This document shows, in pieces, positions 45,386-56,120 of a stretch of 64,000 nucleotides of DNA. Source of the stretch: Emmonsiellopsis sp. PD_33 (Eukaryota > Ascomycota > Eurotiomycetes > Onygenales > Ajellomycetaceae); contig JANTQF010000105.1 of the NCBI GenBank assembly GCA_032988165.1, forward strand, positions 43,477-107,476, read 5' to 3'. Numbering within the stretch: position 1 is the first letter of the stretch; each line of letters starts with the position of its first letter. Both the position numbers and the translations under genes were made by a program. Under the pieces are notes generated by a model. The model did not search any database, was not told the DNA's origin, and saw only the letters and a program-made list of their open reading frames with translations.

Positions 45386-46484
45386 ATGCCGGCCCTGAAA
45401 CTTCCAGCTTCAATCCTACACGGCGATCATTTTGTTGCGTTCAAGACAAGTCTCTCTAACATTCTGCTCACCAATCGGGCTGAAGATACATATGCCCAAA
45501 TAATCGACGGCATGCCTACCGCAGATGTCTGGGATGAGTACGCAAACCGTCGTCATGAATGGATTGAAAATCACAAGCAACTGTGCCAACAACACGGGAG
45601 AAGACAAAAGCTTTCCAAGCTAACTTCAGTCCCGATGAACTTCACCTTGATACATCTGTAAGCTAGTTACGTATCTCCTACATTTTTTCCCTCCCCGTGC
45701 TCGACATGACTAAATTGCTAACACCCGGATAAGGCTTTGCAAGCATACCAAAATACCCAAATTGGATCACGGCCATTCCTCTTGCGTTTGATTGAACTAA
45801 CTGCCATCGCATGCCATGAGATTGCAGTTTTTCTCTTTCGGAATGTAGATGGTGGACGCCATAAAGGGTGCGAAACATGGAAACCAAAGCCTATTTTAAT
45901 TTGGCCATACGGGGCTTCGGAGCCCGTGGCGCAACCCGTACCCGAACCCCCGCCCACAGTATTCTTTCATCGGTCATACCAAGACCATGATCAATATCCC
46001 AACGGAGTGGCCGACATGGTTGGATATTGGGCTGAATCCCGACTCTTCGGTGGGGTGGTTTTATTCGACCGGGGGCCGGAAGACGTGGATGTACGTATGT
46101 CTTATGTTATCTATATAAAGCTAATAGCCTCTCTCAATGTATGGATATTTATATGCTTTACAGGCTCGTGATATTTTCATCCATCCATATGAGCCTCACC
46201 GACTCATCTTTCAGCTTTCAGAAGCCCAGATCCAGCAGTTTGCCGATTTTGTCATCCCATTGTCCTTGTCCTTATCGCAAAGACCTGTCCCCCCGTTCCC
46301 TTTCAAGGCTGAGAGGCAGACCCGACGGGTTGATCCTTGGGATGCCATGGCTACCTTGCATATATTCCGTAATCGCTACGAGCGCAAGCTACCAGCGCGT
46401 CGAGTATATAACTGTGTGCTTACCCCTGAAGATTATCCTGAGATAGAGGATCAGACGAAAACAATCCGGGAGCGTTTCATTTAG
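45386..46484 (+). CDS. Hypothetical fungal protein, reading frame broken in exon 1
   Basis: Exons as read: 45386..45657, 45734..46090, 46164..46484. Introns of 76 bp (GTAAGC) and 73 bp (GTACGT, TACAG) fit well. Exons 2 and 3 join in frame to a protein with LQAYQNTQIGSRPFLLRLIE, MVGYWAESRLFGGVVLFDRG and a C-terminus with FIHPYEP. In exon 1 the ATG frame (MPALKLPASILHGDHF) is open, but to reach exon 2 in frame one must change frame near 45575-45615, where another frame reads KAFQANFSPDELHLDTS directly into exon 2. Total length is 316 codons plus 2 bases. Either a small indel has broken the gene, the assembly has an error, or an unusual intron is present. The family is not recognised. Confidence 0.6.
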
Positions 46485-47491
46485 TGCACTGAGTAGTAAG
46501 CCGTCTGAATTTAGAACTTGTTGTGGGGGGAGAAAGCATTGCCCACCGTTATCCTTGTTTAACTCTGGGTACGAAATAGATACGTTATGTCTATGGCTTG
46601 GGAAGTGTTGAAGCTCGATACCAGTAGGTATCCATTCCCGCGTCCCTGCTGTTAGTAACTGGTTAAATGTTTCTGGCAAACATCACAAATTTCGTCAAGG
46701 AAAATAAACGCTAGCAATGTGTCAGGGTGATACAAAAATTCTTGTCCCAAGCAGATGTCATGGTCTAACCTCTAGATATATATCTAGAAAGTGATTGGTT
46801 AGCCCTAGCAAAAGTGTGGACCCCTTTACAGACCGCATCATGGATTTCCTATGGAATAGTAGAATTATTCCAGCCACTGGCAGACAGCAAAACTATCGGG
46901 TCTCTTGAAAAATGCGTTTTCTCTCTGACTTGCTTGACTACATGGATCTATACCAGCTCCGCTCGGCGCGTTAATGATGATCTATCACATTGTCAGCATT
47001 AATTGAAACTACTATGCATCAAGGCTAATCGAGCAGATAGCCTTATGCTCAGCCCAACTCAGCCTCTGAGGCGCAAGATACGGGGCCAGGATATCCAGTT
47101 TCCAGGTAACTGTTTTGTTTAATGATCATTATTAACCAGTCCGGGGAGGAGAGGAGAATTAAAACGGCAATCTTGCTAAAAAGGAAACCAAAAAGCCCCT
47201 TGATACGGACTATTAAAATAATGGTACTCCGTAGAGAAGTTCTGCATCCTCCGTAAATTGTATTTTGGACGGTCCAGGATCTTGAAGAAATTCTATAAAA
47301 GGGGGGGGGGATAATATCATCTGTAGAAGCTACGGGAATATCTCCACTCAATCTCTTCATGGGCAGGGCTAGTGGAAGGGGGTAAATGAGATCGCAGAGC
47401 TAGCTATTTAATGAATATTAATGAAATGCTTAGACCATCCTAGACCACACACTTATCGTTCAAGACCCATGTAAAAAATTTCATTCCCCTT
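46485..47491. other. Convergent intergenic region
   Basis: About 1 kb between two genes ending towards each other. It contains a run of ten G at 47301-47310 and short frames without support. No RNA gene or transposon end was recognised. Confidence 0.45.
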
Positions 47492-50400
47492 TTATTCCTC
47501 ACTTGATACGTTCGTGTCTAGAAGACCTCGTAGTTCCTGTCGACAATAAATTAGAATAGGGCTATTATACGATATTTCTGCATGTGCGTCTTCTTACCTG
47601 CATCTTTTCGCTTAGCGAATCCCCGTCTCTATCTATAGTGAACTTGGCTATCATTTTCTTTTTCCGCTGTAACTCGAAAACATTCTAGGGAGAGATAGGA
47701 GTCAATAATCTCCCCGAATTTATGAAAGGAAACCGTGATGAATAGGGGTTACACTTACCTTCTCAATGGTGTTCTCTACAACGTATCGGTATACCGTAAC
47801 ATCTCGTGTCTGTCCGAGTCTGACAGCACGGCCAATCGCCTGATCTTCTACGAATGGGTTGTATTGCGGTTCAACAATATGGATGCGACTGGCAGCAGTG
47901 AGGGTTAACCTGGTGTATCGCATGTCAGCTATCATTGGCCACTGGGCGACATCCAGGGTTTGCATACCCAACAGCCCCTGTCCCGTAAGTCATCAATAAA
48001 ACCGGGGTATCAGGCGACTCCCTAAATAGTTTCAACAGAGCCAGCCTCTCAGAGTTTTTGACTTGCCCATCAATCTTGACAAAAGACATCCCTTGCTCGG
48101 CTAGGAGATTCGAAAGATGGTCTAGGGTAGTTGTCCAGCAAGAAAAGACAATACTAGAGTATTTCCAGTTAGTACCTGCGGTTGTAGATGTTTTATATGT
48201 GCTAACCTCTTGCTGTTATGATAATCATCCTTTAGATGTTCCACAACCCTCGATAACTTGGTGGAAAACCCATCCCCAGGCACGGATGAGAGTCGCAATG
48301 GAGACAATGAAACCGGTGATAAACTGGGAGAATCAGCATGAACTGGGGTCGGACTTAGATAATCCTGTCCCCTGTCGGAGACTTCACGGGGAGTTTGAGC
48401 CTTGCAAAGTGGCCTAGAGCAGCTCCAACAGAACGGGCTACTGCTCATCAAATTCAAGTACTCCTCTTGCTGGCATAAATCGCAAGTGAGATCAAATCCG
48501 GATGGAGGTCCCAAGGGCGAAGATGGCCTGGATGGTGTCAGTCGCAATGGCCTTTGAAATGTGCCGTGGTTGCACAGCATCCGGAGGCGGTTAAGGGCCA
48601 CAAAAAGTCTGGTGAACTTTTGCACGCTCGCTTTAGAGCTCACTACTGCGTCGATCTCGGTTTTTGCACTTGCCAAGATATGATCGTAATGGATTTTCTC
48701 TTCATAAGTCAACATAAGGCTAACCAGCCTGGTCTGCACCCTGGCTGTTGATGCTCCGGTTTGGCTCGTCCGGCGTAAACAGAGTGACTGCAGCAAAATC
48801 CGAAGGTTCCTAGATGAGTCGTCTTCTGCCGCAGAAAAAAATGGTTGAATGATATAGTTCGCGAAATTCTTCCGAGAAGACGCGCCAGCGAAGGGCTCGA
48901 TTTTCAAATAATGAACCAGCGCAGCTATATCCTCTAGTCGGTTTTGAATTGGGGTTCCAGTGAGACACCATCTTCTCTGTGCATCTAAGTTGTTGGCTGC
49001 GCGAAACTGCTTCGTACTCTCGTTCCGTATCCAATGTGCTTCGCTCGTTGGTCAGCTGATCGCCCTAGAACGGAGGAAGTTTGGATATGAACTGCTAACC
49101 CTCATCTAAGACAACACGAAACCATCTTATGCAATGCAAAATACCCTTCCCTCGATGGTCTGCGGCTAACGTTGCATAGGTGGTGAGAACCACGTCCGTA
49201 CGGCAATAGTCCATTGGATCGCTTGAACGGCCCTTGTCGTGGAATACCAGTACTTTGACAGCCCCCTGTTCAATGTGCCTGAATTTCAAATCAGCAAGAT
49301 TTACAGAGTAGGACATTGTGTAATTTTACCGTTCCATTTCTCCCAACCAGACGTCGATAAGCTCTAGAAACTGGTTAAAGTTGGTTTATAAAAGTATATG
49401 ATAGACACTCACGGGCGGAGGGAACAACAACCAAAGTTGCTCTCGTGGCATGAGCAGAGGTGGAATTTTTAGTCTGCTGTTGCTGTGAATACAGAGCGAA
49501 TTGGCGTGCTTCATTCAATGACAGTGATATAGCAGCCAACATAGTAAAGGTCTTCCCAACCCCCATTTCGTCCGCAATGATTCCGCCCAACGACACACAC
49601 GGACGATCAGATTGCACCGATCCTGAAATTTGGTGATAGTAACGTCTTTGATGTGTTAGTCGGTATTATTGTCAACTGTCGTCACACCAAAAAGAATAGA
49701 AACTAACTGGATTCCTGCCTCATGATCCGATATCCAGAGCCCCAGATTTTCTTGAAGGTCCTCCTGATGACGAATAAATTTAACACCCGCTTCTTGGTGG
49801 CTGAACAGAAGCTGCTTAGCTATCTAATCAGAATGGGAACATGGAGAAAGTGGACTGACCTAAGTAGTGAGGTTCGAAGGGACTCAGTGGATGGAAGATC
49901 AACCCCTTCGACGACGAAGTCCAATCCATCCAAGACACGGTCGACGTCCGACGCCATTGTCTGTTTCGTGAAATTCGCATTGTCACGAGGTTGGATAAAT
50001 TGCTTAAGGTCAATGATTTCTCCCGGAAGTCTCAAAAAATGCGGGTTGTCATATTCAAGCCCAGGATCGATGCGATCGGGATGCTGGAGATGGCGTTTCA
50101 TCCCCCTCAGTCGCAATCCCACTTCCCAAATATGCTTCATCCTTCCGTATATGTTGACAGAAATCTCAATAATATTCGACCGCCTTTTTGCATCAGTCTG
50201 CTTCTGAGTAATAGCCTGAAAACGCGGGGACTCGAGGTCCTCAAGGGACTGAAGTGTCATTGTGGTTGCTGTATCAAGTATAGCAAAGTCCCGTCCGACA
50301 GAACTTTCCAGGGCATACCACGTACCCCTAGACACCACTGGAAACGTTTCAAACGCGGTTGAGGACTTTGCAGTTTGCTTGAATTGAGCCTCATCGAGAT

Positions 50401-50650
50401 TAAGACCCTTTTTACATGCCACGCCAGCATCATAGAGCTGCAATTGGGTTAGGTCAACGTGGTTCCTGTCTATGGCATAGTTCCCACGCTGTTATCCTTT
50501 GCTTACCGCACCAAAGCAGATTTCCTGGTCTCCTAGAATTTGCTCATCGCTCGGTTGTGATTGTATTCCTTCCGGCAAAATAGAAATCTCTGCCTCCCCT
50601 ACATCAAGCATGGCCTCATCTTGGGAGTTGTTGTCGTGCGGAGAGCACAT
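47492..50650 (-). CDS. SNF2-family helicase/ATPase, Rad5/Rad16-like
   Basis: Eleven exons on the minus strand: 50507..50650, 49860..50437, 49708..49800, 49413..49645, 49332..49365, 49100..49278, 48207..49038, 47968..48153, 47759..47909, 47598..47684, 47492..47536; 853 residues, with all phases agreeing. Motif I is GGIIADEMGVGKT (about 292-304). The DEAH box (VVLDEAHWIRN, about 418) is rebuilt across an intron. Motif III is CLTGTPIQN. A Cys-rich insert (TCDLC, FCWSCSRPLC) recalls the RING of Rad5/Rad16/HLTF but looks incomplete. The helicase C half contains SIVFSCW and QAIGRAVRLGQ (about 784). It should be a nuclear DNA translocase for repair or chromatin. It is divergent from the STAND gene, about 560 bp apart. 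Confidence 0.92.
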
Positions 50651-51211
50651 ATAAGACTCCTCTTGATTCTGGGTATGGCAAACCGCAGGGTTTCCGCTGC
50701 ATGGTATCCTAATTCAGACAGAGAATTAGTCCCAGCCCCCGATATTATAGGCTCTTGTTCAATGACTCTCACCCCGAAACGGCTATCCTTTTTGTTTGGC
50801 GTCCATCGTCATGCTCAATATCATGGAGCCTCTTATGACCCGCCTGGCTATTCATTTTGGATTCGGGGTCCAAACCCAACTAACAAGCGAATAACTCATG
50901 ATTATGGCAAAATGGAAAAATGAGAAGTTATCTTGTTGTAGGCTGTGTAAATCCATTCCCAGACAAGGCTATTCGCGGTGGACAAGGCTGAAATCGGAGG
51001 GCCAAATCGGCCCTTGTCTGAGCCAGTCAAATATCTTCTGCCAGCTGGCCAAATATTTAACCAGCCTCGCTTCACAAGGTTGACTGCAACACCCATTGTC
51101 AAAAAAAAAACCATCATCCGTTTCAATAAATGGGGGACATGTTCCGGGACACATCGAGTTCCGCTTGGCGTCACTGAGCACACCTCCACGCACCAGACCG
51201 TCGTCGGCATT
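50651..51211. promoter_or_regulatory. Divergent promoter region of SNF2 and STAND genes
   Basis: 561 bp between the two start codons. It contains a small hairpin, GGGCC-AAATC-GGCCC, at about 50999-51013, within a longer imperfect inverted repeat (GACAAGG and CCTTGTC), and an A10 run near 51100. The function of the hairpin is unknown. Confidence 0.45.
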
Positions 51212-54200
51212 ATGAGCATCCCAGCAGGCATTGTCTTTCAACGAGCACTGGATAAGATCAAGAGCCAGCTTTCAGAGGAAGAAAAGGCCGAGTTCACAAA
51301 CACCAAGCTCGAAGATGTGCGTCAAGCTGCCTACGACATCCAGCTACAACATGGAGGCCCGAAAGAGATGAAAACCATGATACGGATCCAGGGATTCCTC
51401 GAAGCGATGGAGCAGTACGGAAAAGTCATCGAGGTGTTCCTGAATTCCTCCATCATGGTGGGCTTTATCTGGGTGGGTCTTTCTGGTTTCCTGACATCTT
51501 GAGGATTTTGTGCTGACTTTTCGCGTTGAAGGGTCCGATAAAATTTGTGCTTTTGGTAACTAAGTCTTGACGGCTTCCCGAGATCGGCCAGAGACGCCAC
51601 TTAGCAATGGTTAAATAACGATATTTTAGATTGCGGGCACTTGGGCCGAATCGCTGGACACGCTCCTCGGCGCGTATGAGGACATCGCAGATCGACTCCC
51701 GTCCTTTCAAGAATATGAGACGCTTTTTGAAAAACACAAGCCAACTCGGGAGGCGTTGGAGTTATACTACTGCGATATTTTGGAATTCCACGTCCATGCG
51801 ATTGCCTTTTTTAAAAAACAAAGTACGTACTAGTTATTGTGGCCGTGAATCTACTACCTACCTGTTGCACACGCTAACATAACTACTATCTGCCAAAGAA
51901 TGGAAGAAGCTCTTTCACTGCTCGTGGAAAACGTTCAATACCCAGTTCAGGCCTATTTTAAATAGTCTATCGCGGCGTAAAGAGCTTCTTGACAGCCAAA
52001 AGGGCACAGTGGTGTTCCACGAAATTCAGCGTCTTCATGAAGATGCAAGCCTTGAATCCAAGAAAATTTCCCAAGAGGAGGCAAGAAAACGTCTTGAGAC
52101 TGCGATGAGCAAGATCAATGCCCCGAATAGTCAGGCAGATCACAATGCAGCATTGGAACAACGCGGAAAATCGGAATCAGGGAAATGGATCCTCGAAAAT
52201 TTGAATTTCAAAGCATGGTCTGCTGCTAGCGTCTCGATGCCACTGCTGTATATCAACGCGATCCCTGGTGCAGGTGCGGTCTCTTCTCCCTGCAGGATTA
52301 ATGGTTACTAAACTCTGCAAAACAGGCAAAACAATTCTGGCGTCATTTGTTATCGAGACACTTCTGGCCCAGCCCCAGATTCCTGTGCTCTTTTTCTACT
52401 GCAAACATCAAGAGCCAGATAAAAGGACCCACACCGATATTCTCCGCGGCCTTTTAGCCCAACTCCTCCCCAAGGATAAGACTGTGGTGGCCTGGTTTGT
52501 TGAGGAGTATGCGCGCTATGACCAAGGAAGACTAATCTTAGCAAAAGTTCTAGAAGATGCGATGGAGTTCGCGTTGAACAGCCAGCGACATGTATACATC
52601 ATTCTAGATGGCCTTGATGAATGTAAACCAAAAGAGGCTGCGAAGACCATCAAATGGCTTCTCGCGTATCAGGAAGCTTCCCAAGGCGCAACTGGCAAAA
52701 TCAGCGTGCTCTGCCTCGGTCAAAGAACGGACGAATTACAAACGCTGTTGTCCTCAGCCGCAAGTATCGTACTGGATACTGTCGGTGCCCATGGGAAGGA
52801 TATCGAACGTTATGTCCAACTCATGCTAGACAGAGTTCGATCTAAATTCAAAATCGACTCCGTGAAATCAGCAAGAATAATGTCCCAAGTCCTAAGTTCT
52901 TCCAAGGGTCAGTTTGCCCGGTTTCTTCGGTCCTTTTTTGTCCACCTCCTAGTTTTAACCACGGAGTAGGGATGTTCTTATATGCAAAATTGGTGATGGA
53001 GAATCTCCTTAGCCAATACACCCTACGCGACTTCATGGCAGAGATTCAGCCCGGGGTATTTCCCCAAGGCCTTGAGGCAGCGTAAGTGCCCGTTCCGATT
53101 TCGAAACTTAGGAGCAGATCACGAACACTGAATCGAGTCTTAGCTATGAACGGATTGTTTTGGCAGTATTTAAAAGCCCGCCTGAAAGACAAAGGCAAAT
53201 AGCGTCAAAAATATTAGGGTCTGTGATTTGTGTGGAAAGGCCACTACGATGGAGAGAAATCCAGGCAACATTCTTCATTGACCCTGAACACAACTCCGCT
53301 TCGTACGAGGAGGATAGGCTCCTAGAGAATTGCAAATTGTTTTGCAGCTCTCTAGTAGATGTAAACACGATCCCTGATAAACCTTATACCGAAGCTCTTG
53401 TTGTCCTTGTCCATGATACCGCGAGAGAGTAAGTAGAGCCCCAGATATATCCCAAATGGAAAGGCTACTAATTTTTGGTGGAAGATACCTAATCCAGAGG
53501 GGCCTGATGAACCTATCACTTGAGCATTCAAAGATGGCTATCTTTTGCACGCGTTACCTACTCTCCGAGCCTTTCAAAGCCCGAATAGGTTCTACCGAAA
53601 TTGAACAATACTTCGATTCCGGTTATTACGCATTCCTGGATTACGCTACGCAGAACGTGTTTGGGCATCTATTCGCTACTATACAGAGTCCTACTTGTAC
53701 TGATGGGAGACCCTCGGAAACGTTACTAGGATTGACAAAATCCTTCCTTGATGATTATGGTATCAGATCCGAACCTGTGCGGGATTTCGTGGACGGCACC
53801 GGTCCTGATGACCAGCTTCATGATTTGACTGTAACTATTCGCTCCCTACCGCAAAACGAGACCGAGCTCTCTAAGTTGTTCAGCTTGGAATCACGAGCGT
53901 TCCAGATCAGAAAGACGATCGAAACCTACATGGCCCATCGACGAAAAGATGTCGTCCTTCTCGAAACCATGTACGGGCCGCTCTCGTACAAATGTCCCCG
54001 CAACTGGTGCCGTCACTTTAACGAAGGATTCGATACAAAACTCGACCGCGATAGTCATATTGAAAAACACGAGAGACGCTTCCAGTGTTCGCATGAGCAC
54101 TGCCCGCATAACCAACTCGGATTCCCTTCGCATGCTGCATTAAAACAACACGATAAACAATCTCATGCGGCAGACGGAAATGCAGGGTTTTTATTCAAGC

Positions 54201-56120
54201 GCCCCCGAAAGTTTACAGAAGATGATGTGCGGGAGGCTGCAACGAGGGGTGACGTCGCGGCATTGCGCCACTTTCTAAAGACCACGTCCTACGTTTCAAA
54301 GCATAGAACGAAGGAGGAAAGAGGGATTCATATTTTGATGCTTGCTGCAAATAACGGTCATTTAGATGTATGCAAGTTGCTCCTTGATAGTGGTGTGGAT
54401 GTAAATGGGAATATCTGGGGCCATGAGGCTGCTGGCTCGATGGGAAATTCCCCAATGGAGGCAGCCATACATGGAAATAGAGTGGAAATTGTCCAATTCC
54501 TGTTACAAGTCGAGCGCTTTCGCTACACCCCCACACACCTTCGGCGCGCCGCAGAGAAAGGCCACCTCGAGATTTTTAAGATACTCTTCGAAATCTTCAA
54601 AAGGGAGAATAAATCATGGGCAACTAGTGACGCAATCACCCATTTATTCGGCAGTGAAGGGTTGGAGAACCACGTCAGAATTGCCCAAATTTTGCTAGAT
54701 GATGGCATCGACCCTGATAAGCTCGAACTTCTTCCATACACGGCAAGGAAAGGTGATCTGCAAAAGTTTAGAATGTTGCTCGATGACTTCAAAAGGCGTA
54801 AAGGCCAAGGCTGGGAACCGCATTCCCTCATTGGACATTCAATGGAAGCTGCAATAGTGCTTAACCACCATGAAATTGTTCAACTGTTACTGGATGAGGG
54901 GATCATCCCTAATCATCCCAAACTTCTTCCACTTGCTGCACAGTACGGTCACTTGCAAACATTCATGACACTGCTTGATGATTTCAAAACGGCTCAAGGG
55001 GAAGCTAGCGATTCAAGGCAACGAGCAATGGAAATTGCAACAGGTCAAGGATACCACAAAATTATTCAAAGCTCACTTGATGATGGAATTATCCTTGATC
55101 ATCCCAAACTTCTTCCCCTTGCCGCCGGGAAACGTTCTTTGCGAACGTTCATGACATTGTTTAATGATTTCAAAAAGTGGTATCAAGGGGAAGACTGGTC
55201 AGCTAGTGATCCAATACAGCGAGCAATGAAAATTGCAACAGATCATGGACACTACGAAATTATCCAAAGCTCACTTGATGGTGGAATTATCCTTGATCAT
55301 CCCAAACTTCTTCCGCTTGCCGCAGAGAAACGTGCAGAGGAACATCATTTGCAAACGTTCATGACATTACTTGATGATTTCAAAAAGGGTCAAGGAGAAG
55401 ACTGGTCAGCTAGCGATACAGCGCAGCGAGCAATGGAAATTTCCATGGAATATCGGCACTACGAATTTATTCAGTTCCTTCTAGGACCCAATGACACAGA
55501 CCTTGGCCATGACCATATTACCCTTGCCAGAGAGAAAGGTTGTCCGCAAATATTGAAGAATTTAATCGGTTACTTCGCAGGTGGGAAAGAGGAACGCTGG
55601 CTAATGAATACTGCCATTCCATTTGCCATGGCATTCGCAACTCATCATGATCACCACGAAGACCTTTGCTTCTTGCTAAATATTGAGGGTACTAAGCCTT
55701 CCTACGAACTCCTTCAATGGGCGACGGGGTACGCATCGTCGCTGGTGTTCAAGACGCTTCTTGACGATTCCAGGAGACGTGAAAAGGACGACCAGTCATT
55801 TAGTAACCTTCTCCGTGATTTATTTTCAATCGCACAGTTCTCTCGTCAGTGGGAAATTATCCAACTGATCGGTAATGATCCAACAACTTATACATATTTC
55901 CCTCCTGATCCGACGTCTAGTATCGATCTACCTTTTAATTATCCATCGGATGGATTTGTGGCTGAAACACCTTCCGACTCTTTGTATGTATCCTATCCTT
56001 TGACGCGAGGTACTGTACATTGTCGCTAACAGACTCGGTAGCAATTCTTCCCCAGTGGCCCCTCCGGCACCAACACTAAAACTACCCCCTGAACTGAGCC
56101 CAATCCTCCCCGGCGAATAA
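51212..56120 (+). CDS. STAND/NLR-type protein: N-terminal helical domain, NACHT, C2H2-like fingers, ankyrin repeats
   Basis: Exons 51212..51472, 51532..51555 (24 bp), 51630..51822, 51899..52273, 52326..52907, 52970..53081, 53144..53428, 53485..55983 and probably 56042..56120; 1469 residues. Without the last intron the frame stops at 56029 (1458 residues). The N-terminal domain has the FIWGPIKF motif seen before many fungal NACHT domains. Walker A IPGAGKT is near 280-287, restored by splicing. Walker B is IILDGLDEC near 375. VHDTAREYLI marks the winged-helix end. Two C2H2-like fingers (CPRNWC, then HIEKH; CSHEHC, then HDKQSH) lie near 780-840. From 855 on, ankyrin repeats follow, several nearly identical. 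Such proteins act in fungal self/non-self recognition or programmed cell death; the ligand is unknown. Confidence 0.92.
54880..55480 (+). repeat. Highly similar internal ankyrin-type repeats in the STAND gene
   Basis: The stretch HPKLLPLAA ... TFMTLLDDFK ... QRAMEIAT ... IIQSSLD appears three times in a row with a period of about 60-70 residues. The units are also very similar at DNA level (GATCATCCCAAACTTCTTCC recurs). This is far more alike than ordinary ankyrin repeats and suggests recent duplication or gene conversion. Confidence 0.8.
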
